DNA from: Burkholderiaceae bacterium
GTDB taxonomy: Bacteria > Pseudomonadota > Gammaproteobacteria > Burkholderiales > Burkholderiaceae_B
Direction: 5' to 3'
NCBI GenBank assembly: GCA_017983955.1
Contig: JAGOAJ010000009.1
Span: forward strand, 1-64,000
Length of the DNA stretch: 64,000 bases
Below are positions 18,748 to 26,257 of the stretch, in pieces (the first letter of the stretch is position 1; each line of letters opens with the position of its first letter). Position numbers and translations under genes: made by a program. Under the pieces are notes generated by a model that had not been told where the DNA came from, did not search any database, and was given only the letters and a program-made list of their open reading frames with translations.

Positions 18748-18822
18748 ATGCGATCTATATTGTTGTTCTTTTTGGGCATACCCATACCCATTATTATTCT
18801 GATAGCCTTATTCGTTAAGTAG
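18748..18822 (+). CDS. 24-residue single-span membrane peptide
   Basis: ATG at 18748, six bases after AGGAG, opens a 24-codon frame that reads MRSILLFFLGIPIPIIILIA and ends LFVK. It is almost entirely hydrophobic, with an IPIP motif in the middle, and could span the membrane once. Similar tiny IPIP-containing peptides are familiar to me from proteobacterial genomes, but without assigned function. It is tightly coupled to the membrane protein before it and is followed by a terminator, so it is the last gene of a two-gene operon. Confidence 0.7.
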   Translation: MRSILLFFLGIPIPIIILIALFVK

Positions 18823-18846
18823 CGCTGGCGAAATACGCCATCAGTT

Positions 18847-18883
18847 AAAAACCTCCGGGGCAGCTATGTCCCGGAGGTTTTTT
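18847..18883. terminator. Bidirectional intrinsic terminator
   Basis: AAAAACCTCCGGG (18847-18859) and CCCGGAGGTTTTTT (18870-18883) form a long A-stem-T hairpin that can end both the plus-strand small-peptide transcript and the minus-strand GlsB-like transcript. Confidence 0.92.
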
Positions 18884-18897
18884 CCTTGCGGATAAAG

Positions 18898-19146
18898 TTA
18901 ACGTTTTCTGGCGACTAAGCCGTAAATAAACAGCACGACAATGGCGCCGACGATGGATCCTATCCAGCCAGCACCTTCACCGGCTACGTACCAGCCGGTG
19001 GCATTGCCCAGATAGCCTGCGACCAACGAACCCACGATACCTAGCAGGACCGTGAGAATAAACCCCAGCTTTTGGTCTCCAGGCATGATGGCGCGAGCAA
19101 TCAGACCTACAATGAAACCGACTATGATCATGCTGATAATGCCCAT
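18898..19146 (-). CDS. GlsB/YeaQ/YmgE family stress-response membrane protein
   Basis: This 82-residue protein has three short membrane helices. It carries the family's hallmark GFIVGLIARAIMPGDQ near the start and a GAGWIGSIVGAIVVLFIYGLV end. Related YeaQ/YmgE proteins are small general-stress membrane proteins of unclear mechanism. The ATG at 19146 is chosen because GAAGGA lies upstream; a TTG 18 bases earlier has no support. It shares a bidirectional terminator with the convergent small-peptide operon. Confidence 0.88.
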   Translation of the reverse strand: MGIISMIIVGFIVGLIARAIMPGDQKLGFILTVLLGIVGSLVAGYLGNATGWYVAGEGAGWIGSIVGAIVVLFIYGLVARKR

Positions 19147-19289
19147 GGCGACTCTATCCTTCAAAAAATAAAAAACTTCATTCGCAAATGAAGAGCGTTG
19201 GGGTTACATCTTATCGCTTGTAACTAGCTCTAACCCTGTTCTTTTTGAATATTTAACAATTCCACCACTCTTTTTCTTAAGGAAACATT

Positions 19290-19799
19290 ATGACAATTAG
19301 CTTATACGCAACATCAGTGCCGGTTTTCAAGCAAATGCTTGGTAGCGTCGCAGCCCTGCTGACCAAAGCCGAAGAGCACGCTGTCACCAAGAAAATTCAG
19401 CCCGACGCCTTGCTACAGGCTCGTTTATTTCCTGACATGTTTCCCTTTGCTCGCCAAGTACAGGTAGCTACTGACTTTGCCCGAGGTGTTTCAGCGCGTT
19501 TGGCCGGCTTGGATGTACCCAGCTATGAAGATGCTGGTCAGACCTTTGCTGATTTACAACAATTGATCCAGCAAACTCTGGGTTTTCTCGACAGCATCAC
19601 GCCTGAACAGATCAACGGCAAGGAAAACCGTGAAATTATTACGCGTCAAGGCACACCAAAGGAAAAAAGGTTTACAGGCCAGGCCTATCTATTAAGCTAT
19701 GGCCTGCCACAGTTCTTTTTTCACGTCACCACGACTTACGCCATCTTGCGTCATAACGGCCTAGAGGTTGGTAAGCGCGATTACATGGGCCAATACTAA
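19290..19799 (+). CDS. DUF1993 family protein
   Basis: The 169-residue soluble protein matches DUF1993 throughout: MTISLYATSVPVFKQML at the start, the DMFPFARQVQVATDFARG segment at about 50-67, and a closing YAILRHNGLEVGKRDYMG. The fold is related to the DinB-like four-helix bundles, but no activity is known. ATTTTTCTTAAGGAAAC provides a good ribosome site. It stands alone between a divergent stress protein and a convergent symporter. Confidence 0.88.
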   Translation: MTISLYATSVPVFKQMLGSVAALLTKAEEHAVTKKIQPDALLQARLFPDMFPFARQVQVATDFARGVSARLAGLDVPSYEDAGQTFADLQQLIQQTLGFLDSITPEQINGKENREIITRQGTPKEKRFTGQAYLLSYGLPQFFFHVTTTYAILRHNGLEVGKRDYMGQY

Positions 19800-19835
19800 G
19801 TCTGCCCTTTGGCTGGCACATGCTAGCCTCGACGC

Positions 19836-21278
19836 TTAGGAATTCAGGCTGCGTATCGCAGTTTTTAGACTAGCAAAGTCAAACTGTTTACGGGCAGGAA
19901 TACATAGCAGCATAATGGCTGATACGGCCACTGGCACCAGGGCTGCCAACAAAAAGGACTCCAACAGGTAGTCCAGCTTGGCCCCTGGCGCTGGAAATAG
20001 GGCAATCCCAGCAGCTAGACCGCATAGGGTGCTGACAATAGCAATTAGCCCGTTATAACGGCGACTGAATAATCCAAAAAACACCGGAAATGTGGCAGCC
20101 GAACAAAATAGGTCGGCCAGCAGAAACAGATACAACACACTGTAGCCTTGGGCAGCAACGATCAAGGCCGGTATAGCCAGTACGAAAATCAGGATGCGGG
20201 ACCATGCCATGACGCGCCCCTGTCCCATATGCGGATACCTGCGGCGTATATCAACGGCAACCAGGCTAGATACGGCATTGATGGCGGTGTCGGCACTGCT
20301 CATGACCAGCGACAAGCCCAGTGGAATCAAGGCAATACAGAACCAGACCGGAAGGCCCGGCATGACGACGGTAAACAGCGCGACCGAGCTGTCGCCGCTA
20401 TAGCCCAGTCCTACAAAGGCTAAACCAAACGCCCCCATAATGAAAATAATCGGCCCAGCTAATAAACCGGCTAACGAAAACCCGGTGCGCATGGCCGGTG
20501 TGTCGCGTGCGGAATAAATACGCTGCCAATTGCCCTGGTGGAATAGCCCGGTCAGTAAGATAGCGACAAAAAAGGTGAGGCCAGCCTTGATGCCAATAGG
20601 GTCAGACAGCTGCAGCAATTGGGGCGCGCGCTCTTGTAATCCATTCAGTACAGGGCTTAGACCGCCCACCGCTTGCCAGCCCAGATACAACAAGATCAAC
20701 AGCAACGGCACAATAATCACCATTTGTACTTTATCCGTGAATATTGTCGCGCGTAATCCACCAAAAGAGGTGTAGAGTAGGGTGGAGCCCATGACAATAG
20801 TGGCTGTCGTCCATAGGGGAATGGGGGCGATCAAAGCCACCAGTTTGGAAATGGCGGTAATTTCGGCGGTCAGCGTGATGAACATATAGAACATCATGAT
20901 CAGCAGGATCAGGCTGTACATGGGCCGTCCGTAGCGATGCATGATGAATTCGGTCAGCGTGTGACCCTGGGGCATGACTTCGCGCATGCGTTTGCCCAGA
21001 GGGATCATGGCCAGACGCGGGGCGATGGCTCCTAGGGCGTAACCTATGACCGCGCCCAAGCCCCCCCATGTGGCAGCCTGGGCAGGTGCAAATAATATCC
21101 AGGCGCCTAGTGACGTTGCCAGCAGCGTCAACACAGTGGCCGAGGCGGACTGGCTATTGCGGGCCACTAGGTAGTCTTCAAGATTGTCGCGGGAGCTGCG
21201 GGAATACCACATGCCCGCCAGGGTAAAACCGCTGGCGAATACCAGCAAATAGATAAGCGTAATTGTGCTGTCTAGCAT
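19836..21278 (-). CDS. Sodium:solute symporter family transporter under TPP riboswitch control
   Basis: This 480-residue polytopic protein of the SSS family has about 13 membrane helices and SSS signature segments such as DKVQMVIIVPLLLILLYLGW and SVVMSSADTAINAVSSLVAV (the latter approximate in its first residues). Its 5'UTR is a TPP aptamer whose 3' end contains the ribosome site GAAGGAAAGGA, so expression should fall when thiamine diphosphate is plentiful. This argues for import of thiamine or a precursor. An SSS carrier (ThiV) has been proposed in TPP regulons by comparative genomics; I cannot show that this is its ortholog. Confidence 0.85.
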   Translation of the reverse strand: MLDSTITLIYLLVFASGFTLAGMWYSRSSRDNLEDYLVARNSQSASATVLTLLATSLGAWILFAPAQAATWGGLGAVIGYALGAIAPRLAMIPLGKRMREVMPQGHTLTEFIMHRYGRPMYSLILLIMMFYMFITLTAEITAISKLVALIAPIPLWTTATIVMGSTLLYTSFGGLRATIFTDKVQMVIIVPLLLILLYLGWQAVGGLSPVLNGLQERAPQLLQLSDPIGIKAGLTFFVAILLTGLFHQGNWQRIYSARDTPAMRTGFSLAGLLAGPIIFIMGAFGLAFVGLGYSGDSSVALFTVVMPGLPVWFCIALIPLGLSLVMSSADTAINAVSSLVAVDIRRRYPHMGQGRVMAWSRILIFVLAIPALIVAAQGYSVLYLFLLADLFCSAATFPVFFGLFSRRYNGLIAIVSTLCGLAAGIALFPAPGAKLDYLLESFLLAALVPVAVSAIMLLCIPARKQFDFASLKTAIRSLNS

Positions 21279-21286
21279 TTTATCCT

Positions 21287-21375
21287 TTCCTTCGCCGGCA
21301 TTATCCGGATCAGGTTCTAAGGGTTACGGCGTCGGATGCGCAGAATCTCAGCCCAGTACAGGGCTCCCCCAGGAA
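21287..21375 (-). promoter_or_regulatory. TPP riboswitch controlling the symporter
   Basis: Read on the minus strand, the element has GGGGGAGCC, then GGCTGAGAT, ACCCTTAGAACCTGATCC and GGATAATGCCGGCGAAGGA, the conserved THI-box order. P1 can form between TTCCT and AGGAA at its ends (plus-strand 21371-21375 and 21287-21291). The 3' P1 strand is part of the symporter's ribosome site, so ligand binding would block translation directly. Confidence 0.95.
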
Positions 21376-21482
21376 CAGGTGGCAAGCTTAAGGGAGATGT
21401 GCTTGGCTTGTCAATGCGTGGTGATGCGCTGTCGGTCTTGTAGGTACCTTGGTCGTTGTTTGTAGTGTTGTTGGTTCTTTAT

Positions 21483-21564
21483 GTCGCTTCGCCCTTTCGT
21501 GGCAGGCTCCTTACTCGGTCGCCCGCTACGCGAAGCGACTGACGTAAGGACCTACCACTACGGG
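21483..21564. repeat. Intergenic palindromic element A
   Basis: A long imperfect inverted repeat: the arm at 21492-21522 pairs with that at 21535-21564, with roughly three quarters of positions matching (core TGGCAGG/CCTACCA, CCTTAC/GTAAGG, GTCGC/GCGAC). An alternative perfect pair, GTCGCTTCGC (21483-21492) with GCGAAGCGAC (21530-21539), overlaps it, so two mutually exclusive folds are possible. It lies between the two riboswitches. Confidence 0.6.
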
Positions 21565-21662
21565 CTAGGCGTGGATTCAGAATAGCTTGCTAACGACGGT
21601 TGGATTGAAACTGACGCATCGCCTGTGACATCTTGCCGCTGCCCGCTAGGCAGGCAAACGTT

Positions 21663-21709
21663 GCGCTCACGGCAGCACCCTTTGCGCAGCGGGGGTGCAG
21701 AGTGAGTGC
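21663..21709. repeat. Intergenic palindromic element B
   Basis: GCGCTCAC (21663-21670) pairs with GTGAGTGC (21702-21709), and GCACCC (21675-21680) with GGGTGC (21693-21698). The right half, GGGGGTGCAGAGTGAG, resembles a stretch at 49540-49560, so it may be a dispersed repeat family. Confidence 0.5.
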
Positions 21710-21808
21710 GACGGTTGGCGGCCGATTCTACTTAGGAAACAAAAGTCCGCAGCGGTTGACTACCACCCCTACAGATTTCCCCATGAGTATGCTATGGTTA
21801 AAAAAGAG

Positions 21809-21899
21809 TGACACGGGGTGCCTAGATTTGCTTAGTGCAGACATGGCTGAGAAAACACCCGTCGAACCTGATCCAGTTAATACTGGCGAAGGGATGTCA
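21809..21899 (+). promoter_or_regulatory. TPP riboswitch controlling the SDR-LLM operon
   Basis: Conserved THI-box segments appear in order: CACGGGGTGCC, GGCTGAGAAAACACCC, GTCGAACCTGATCCAG and ACTGGCGAAGGGATGTC. P1 pairs TGACA (21809-21813) with TGTCA (21895-21899). A possible extended -10 (TGCTATGGT, 21790-21798) lies just upstream; TTGACT at 21756 is too far from it to act as its -35. Confidence 0.95.
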
Positions 21900-21956
21900 G
21901 CCGTTCTGGCACGCGGGTATGTCCCGCTTATCCGTACCTTCGCCTTTTTACAAGGC
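21885..21956 (+). promoter_or_regulatory. Expression platform: anti-sequestor and ribosome-site sequestor
   Basis: GGCGAAGG (21885-21892, inside the aptamer) can pair with CCTTCGCC (21937-21944). When the aptamer is occupied, the freed GCCTT (21942-21946) can instead pair with AAGGC (21952-21956), which contains the ribosome site AAGG of the SDR gene. That predicts a translational OFF switch. A T5 run after CCTTCGCC means a transcription terminator is an alternative reading. Confidence 0.6.
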
Positions 21957-21961
21957 ATGGC

Positions 21962-22735
21962 ATGACACAAGCACTGAAAATTAACGAACAAGTCGTTCTG
22001 GTCACTGGTGGTGGCCGTGGTCTGGGGCAGCATGTTGTCCAGGCTTTTCTGCGCGAAGGCGCGCGGGTCGTGATTAATTATCTGAATAGTGCAGCATCTG
22101 CCCATGCCCTGGCGGCTACAGCACCCGGACGGGCTATTGCTTTGCAGGCGGATGTGATTGATGCCCAGGCGGTGCAACGCATGCTGGATCAGGCGGCTAC
22201 CCATTTTGGCGCTCCAGTGACTACGGTAATCAACAATGCACTGCCTGCATTTTCCTTTAATGGCGAGGCTCGCGATCACGCTGATGTCTTGCGTTGGGAA
22301 AGTCTGGACCAGCAGTTCCAGGGCATAGTCAGGGGGGCATTGAACACCACCCAGGCGGCGTTGGCCGGCATGAAAGAATTAGGCTTTGGACGTATAGTCA
22401 ATGTAGGTACAAATCTGTTTCAAAACCCGGTGGTTCCTTACCACGACTATACGGCCGCCAAGGCAGCGTTGCTTTCGCTGACACGAACCTTGTCTCATGA
22501 CTTGGGCCCTCAGGGGATTACCGTCAATATGGTATCGGGGGGCTTGTTGCGTACCACCGACGCATCGGCCGCTACACCGGAAGCAGTTTTTGATCTGATC
22601 GCCGCCAGCACGCCTTTGCGACGTGTGACCACGCCTGCTGAATTTGCGGATGCCGTCTTGTTTTTTGCCTCGCCCTGGTCGCGCTCGGTGACAGGCCAGA
22701 ATTTGGTGGTTGATGGCGGGCTGGTGAAAAACTAA
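21962..22735 (+). CDS. SDR family oxidoreductase in a TPP-riboswitch operon
   Basis: This 257-residue short-chain dehydrogenase has the cofactor motif VTGGGRGLGQHVVQ at about 14-27. The active-site Tyr-Lys is in YHDYTAAKAALLS (Y about 160, K about 164), preceded by NVGTNLF. Instead of the usual catalytic Ser, NVGTNL shows Thr/Asn near that position. A RTTDAS and NLVVDGGL C-terminus fits FabG-like reductases. It follows a TPP aptamer and its last base is shared with the start of the LLM monooxygenase gene, so the two act together. No known thiamine biosynthetic enzyme is of this type; the substrate is unknown. Confidence 0.88.
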   Translation: MTQALKINEQVVLVTGGGRGLGQHVVQAFLREGARVVINYLNSAASAHALAATAPGRAIALQADVIDAQAVQRMLDQAATHFGAPVTTVINNALPAFSFNGEARDHADVLRWESLDQQFQGIVRGALNTTQAALAGMKELGFGRIVNVGTNLFQNPVVPYHDYTAAKAALLSLTRTLSHDLGPQGITVNMVSGGLLRTTDASAATPEAVFDLIAASTPLRRVTTPAEFADAVLFFASPWSRSVTGQNLVVDGGLVKN

Positions 22736-24042
22736 TGTCTAAACATGCCGGTAGTCAGCGCCAGTTGCACATTAATTTATTTATCCACGGCTGTGGCCAT
22801 CACCGCGCCGCTTGGCGACATCCAGACTCAGCCGTAGAACGTCTAGGCGATATTAGCTATCTTGAAGAGCTGGCATTAACCGCCGAACGCGGCAAGCTGG
22901 ATGCGGTGTTTTTTGCCGATGGCCAGACTGCTGATAACGTCGCTGATGGCCCACGCTGGTTTCTGGAACCCTTGACTGCCATGGCGGCTATGAGCCGTGC
23001 TACCCAACATATAGGGTTGATCAGCACAGTATCCAGCACGTTTTTTACCCCATTTCATGCGGCTCGCATGGTGGGGTCGTTAGACCATATTTCGGGTGGG
23101 CGTATCGGTTGGAATGTGGTCACATCCATGTTCGATGCCGAAGCTCGTAACCATGGGTATACCGCCATGCCCAGCCATGCCCAGCGCTATGCGCGTGCCG
23201 AAGAGTTCATAAGCGCCGTCCTGGGCTTATGGGATAGCTGGGCCGCCGATGCACTGACTTTGGATAGGCAGGGGAATTATGCTGATCCGGCCAAGGTTCA
23301 GCCCTTGCATCATCAAGGCGAGTATTTCCTGGTCGACGGGCCCTTGAACATGCCAAGGCCACCTCAGGGGCATCCAGTGTTATTCCAGGCCGGCGCGTCC
23401 GAGCAGGGGCGTGAGTTGGCGGCACGCTATGCCGAGGCTATTTACGCCGTCGCTTACGATCTGGGCGCGGCCCAAGAATACTATCGTGATGTCAAATGCC
23501 GGGTAAAGGCAGCAGGTCGTCGTGTGGATGTGCCAATTATGCCTGGCCTGGTCACCTATATAGGCTCTACTCAGGCCGAAGCCCTGGCCAAGCAGCGTGA
23601 ATTGGACTTGCTGTTGCCGACGGACGCATCGCTGCGCCAACTGGCTGGTTTTATTGGTCAGGACTGCATGGATTGGGAGCTGGATGCACCTGTGCCTGCG
23701 TTGCCTGCATTACAGGACTTCACTGGGCCTAAAGGTCGTTACGCGACGATATTACGCATTATTCAAACCGAGCAACCTACAGTGCGCCAGTTGCTGGGCC
23801 GTTTGGCCGCTGGCGGTGGTCACTGCACCATGGTGGGTACGCCGGAAAAAATAGCTGATCAGATGGAGCACTGGTTGATGAATGAAGGTGCGGATGGTTT
23901 CAACCTGATGCCCCCATCCCTGCCGGGAGGCATAGATGATTTCGTCGATCACGTTATACCGGTGTTGCAAAAGCGCGGATTGTTTCGCCATGAGTACAGC
24001 GCAAGCACACTACGAGGCCATTTGGGTTTGCCTGTGCCGTGA
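22735..24042 (+). CDS. LLM-class flavin-dependent monooxygenase (NtaA/SnaA/DszA group)
   Basis: The 435-residue protein belongs to the luciferase-like FMN-dependent monooxygenases of the nitrilotriacetate monooxygenase/DszA branch. It shows HINLFIHGCGHHRAAWRHPDS at the start (shortened here), the conserved SGGRIGWNVVTS segment at about 120-131 and ARYAEAIYAVAYD in the middle. These enzymes oxidise C-N or C-S bonds with reduced FMN supplied by a partner reductase. It is coupled to the TPP-regulated SDR, so it may work on a thiamine, thiazole or pyrimidine-related compound. No flavin reductase gene is adjacent. Confidence 0.9.
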   Translation: MSKHAGSQRQLHINLFIHGCGHHRAAWRHPDSAVERLGDISYLEELALTAERGKLDAVFFADGQTADNVADGPRWFLEPLTAMAAMSRATQHIGLISTVSSTFFTPFHAARMVGSLDHISGGRIGWNVVTSMFDAEARNHGYTAMPSHAQRYARAEEFISAVLGLWDSWAADALTLDRQGNYADPAKVQPLHHQGEYFLVDGPLNMPRPPQGHPVLFQAGASEQGRELAARYAEAIYAVAYDLGAAQEYYRDVKCRVKAAGRRVDVPIMPGLVTYIGSTQAEALAKQRELDLLLPTDASLRQLAGFIGQDCMDWELDAPVPALPALQDFTGPKGRYATILRIIQTEQPTVRQLLGRLAAGGGHCTMVGTPEKIADQMEHWLMNEGADGFNLMPPSLPGGIDDFVDHVIPVLQKRGLFRHEYSASTLRGHLGLPVP

Positions 24043-24069
24043 TGCCGATAGCCAGCATTTGTTAGCAGA

Positions 24070-25656
24070 TTACAGCAACCACTCTATGGGCAAAATAGCA
24101 ATCACTTCTATGACGGCTCGTTGCAAAAAGCTGGTGCCGGGTTCCGTGTCATAGCGTATGGTTTTCCCATCAAGCTGCTCTAGCCAATAGAGTTGCCCGC
24201 TATCTGATAAACGTACTTCGTAGGTGTTGGCTGGAATGCTAATTTTAAAGGCCGCATCAATTTGGTCAGCGATGGTTGCGCTTTCAATAATTAGACCGGA
24301 TTCAGTGTTCAACTTGACCGACCTGGGATCAAAATTGAACGAGCCTATGAACACGCGCGAGCTGTCCACTGAAAATGTTTTTGCATGCAGGCTGGACGCC
24401 GAGCTGCCAAAGCGACTAGCCATCCAGCCTTTTTTGGAGACAGGCGCCATACGGCGTGTTTCGTAGAGCTTAATGCCTGCTTGCAGCAGCGCTTTACGCC
24501 GTTTGGCATAGCCCGCATGCACAGCGGCAACGTCGGTGGCCTCCAGGGAATTGGTCAGAACTTGAATTTCTACGCCATTTTTGCTCATGGCGGAAAATGC
24601 GTTAACACCCGCTGCGGTAGGTACAAAGTAGGGGGATATCAGGCTAACACTGCTGCGGGGCTTGCCGATAATACGGGCAAACTCATCGGTCAACAGCCCT
24701 TTAGGCCCGGCCTTGCCCAGGCCTTTGGCGGGGTCGTCACTGACTAATTGTGCCGACGCCCACACTAGTGGCAGGCTGGCATCCATCAATTGACGCACCA
24801 AGCTAGAGCGGCGCAGCGCGTTGGTGTAGGCGGCTGCCGCTGGATTTTGTTCTATGACTGCGGCATCAGTGCCCAGCGTTTCCACGGTGTAGGTATCCGC
24901 TGCAGGCAACAGCAGTTGTGCAGGATAAGACGAGTTGCTAGCCCAATAACGGTCAAAGTCCTTGGATATTTCGTCAACCACGGGTCCCAGCGCCAACACA
25001 TCCAGATCGGCAAACTGTACCCCTTGAGTAGCACCGAAATATTCATCCCCAATATTGCGCCCGCCGATAATGGTCGCCTGGTTATCGGCAGTAAACGACT
25101 TGTTATGCATGCGCCGGTTAACCCGCGAGAAGTCCGTCAGATACGTCAACCAGCGTTGATTACGCATCACAAACGGATTGAACAGTCGCACCTCGATATT
25201 AGGGTGAGCATCCAGCGCCGCCAGTACCGTGTCCAACCCCGAGGTATTGTTATCGTCCAGCAGCAAACGTACTCGTACGCCACGGTCTGCCGCCGCGTGC
25301 AAGGCTTGAAACAGCAGTGTGCCGGTCAGGTCTTTGCGCCAAATATAGTATTGAACATCCAGGCTTTGTTCGGCCATCTGGGCCAGCACTGCCCTGGCGG
25401 CAAAGGCATCATAGGGATCATCCAGCATATAGATGCCGGTTTTCCCCGGATGCATGCTGACCTGAGCGGCCACCGCCTTACCCAGCGGTGTCATACGTGT
25501 TTGCTGAGTGGGCAGGGTGGTGGACTGGCTGCGGTCTTTCAGGGGCGGTAGGGGGCTGCATGCGACCAGCAGGCCCAATGCAGCCAGCAGGCCTATGCAC
25601 AATAGGCCCACGTAAAGCATGCGTAGTGCGGCGGTGGCGTTTTTACTGGCCTTCAT
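24070..25656 (-). CDS. Phospholipase D family lipoprotein, ClsC-like
   Basis: This 528-residue protein has two HKD catalytic motifs: HNKSFTADNQATIIGGRN near residue 180 and HAKTFSVDSSRVFIGSFN near residue 420. It also has an N-terminal hydrophobic segment ending in the lipobox-like LLVAC. This matches the ClsC/YmdC-type cardiolipin synthases, which act on phosphatidylglycerol and phosphatidylethanolamine; E. coli ClsC needs a partner, YmdB, not seen here. It is convergent with the LLM gene. An alternative is a general periplasmic phospholipase D. Confidence 0.82.
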   Translation of the reverse strand: MKASKNATAALRMLYVGLLCIGLLAALGLLVACSPLPPLKDRSQSTTLPTQQTRMTPLGKAVAAQVSMHPGKTGIYMLDDPYDAFAARAVLAQMAEQSLDVQYYIWRKDLTGTLLFQALHAAADRGVRVRLLLDDNNTSGLDTVLAALDAHPNIEVRLFNPFVMRNQRWLTYLTDFSRVNRRMHNKSFTADNQATIIGGRNIGDEYFGATQGVQFADLDVLALGPVVDEISKDFDRYWASNSSYPAQLLLPAADTYTVETLGTDAAVIEQNPAAAAYTNALRRSSLVRQLMDASLPLVWASAQLVSDDPAKGLGKAGPKGLLTDEFARIIGKPRSSVSLISPYFVPTAAGVNAFSAMSKNGVEIQVLTNSLEATDVAAVHAGYAKRRKALLQAGIKLYETRRMAPVSKKGWMASRFGSSASSLHAKTFSVDSSRVFIGSFNFDPRSVKLNTESGLIIESATIADQIDAAFKISIPANTYEVRLSDSGQLYWLEQLDGKTIRYDTEPGTSFLQRAVIEVIAILPIEWLL

Positions 25657-25713
25657 CGTATTTTGTGTGTGCTTGTTTTCTGGCTTGTATTATTTATTCG
25701 GTACACGATGGAA

Positions 25714-26208
25714 TTACTGTTCAGACCACAGTACGCGGTCGGGATACCACTGGTCATGTTGTCTGACCACGCCTTTGTTCGGATCGTAGGCGGGGTCGGT
25801 GATTTGCCCCACCAACGTCAACGGAATTTTATTGATGGTCTCTAGCGTGCCGCGTGCCCATAATTGGTTAATAACCGGGTCATTAATTGCCAGCACTAGC
25901 GGTCCTCCTTTTAGTCGTAGTTCGTTGATGTAGAAACTATTGACGTCAGGCTGCCAAAGATAAGGAAGTAGCAAATGTAGCTCGAAGGCCAAACGGTGGC
26001 GGTCGGGTGACATAGGCAGGGTTTCAATTAGCAATAAGCGTTCCCATAGCAAACGGTTCTCGTTGATCAGGAACTGGGCTCTGCCTTCAGAACTACCCGC
26101 CAGTTGCTGCTGACCTTTCAGATCTTGTTTGGTGGTGGATACGGTTTGCGACCAGTAGAACAGCAGAACGACGGCCCCCAGCACGGCCACAATAAAAAGT
26201 ACGATCAT
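25714..26208 (-). CDS. Hypothetical protein with one N-terminal membrane anchor
   Basis: The 164-residue protein begins with a hydrophobic helix (about residues 2-20) and then reads as a soluble domain with charged helices and strands. I do not recognise the family. The gene has a sensible ATG and codon use like its neighbours, and it is co-directional with yaeQ upstream and the phospholipase gene downstream with gaps of about 50 bp, so it is probably real and part of that transcript. Confidence 0.65.
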   Translation of the reverse strand: MIVLFIVAVLGAVVLLFYWSQTVSTTKQDLKGQQQLAGSSEGRAQFLINENRLLWERLLLIETLPMSPDRHRLAFELHLLLPYLWQPDVNSFYINELRLKGGPLVLAINDPVINQLWARGTLETINKIPLTLVGQITDPAYDPNKGVVRQHDQWYPDRVLWSEQ

Positions 26209-26257
26209 GAAATTCCTTAGTGGTAGCGTTGCCCTATAGTAGCAAGATCGTTTTAAT

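Noticed and set aside
19809-19830. GGCT/AGCC stem between DUF1993 and the symporter
   Set aside because: Four base pairs with a 10-base loop and no T-run are not enough for a terminator call.
21756-21798. TTGACT and TGCTATGGT as a -35/-10 promoter pair for the plus-strand riboswitch
   Set aside because: The spacing is about 31 bp, far from 17; at most the extended -10 may act without that -35.
21633-21965. 110-codon frame covering the plus-strand riboswitch
   Set aside because: The region is explained by palindromic element B and a TPP aptamer; the frame has no domain and ends in the SDR start region.
24790-25551. 253-codon open frame on the plus strand
   Set aside because: It is antisense to the phospholipase D gene, which has both HKD motifs; the translation has no recognisable domain and is rich in Arg, Gln and His as expected of a shadow frame.
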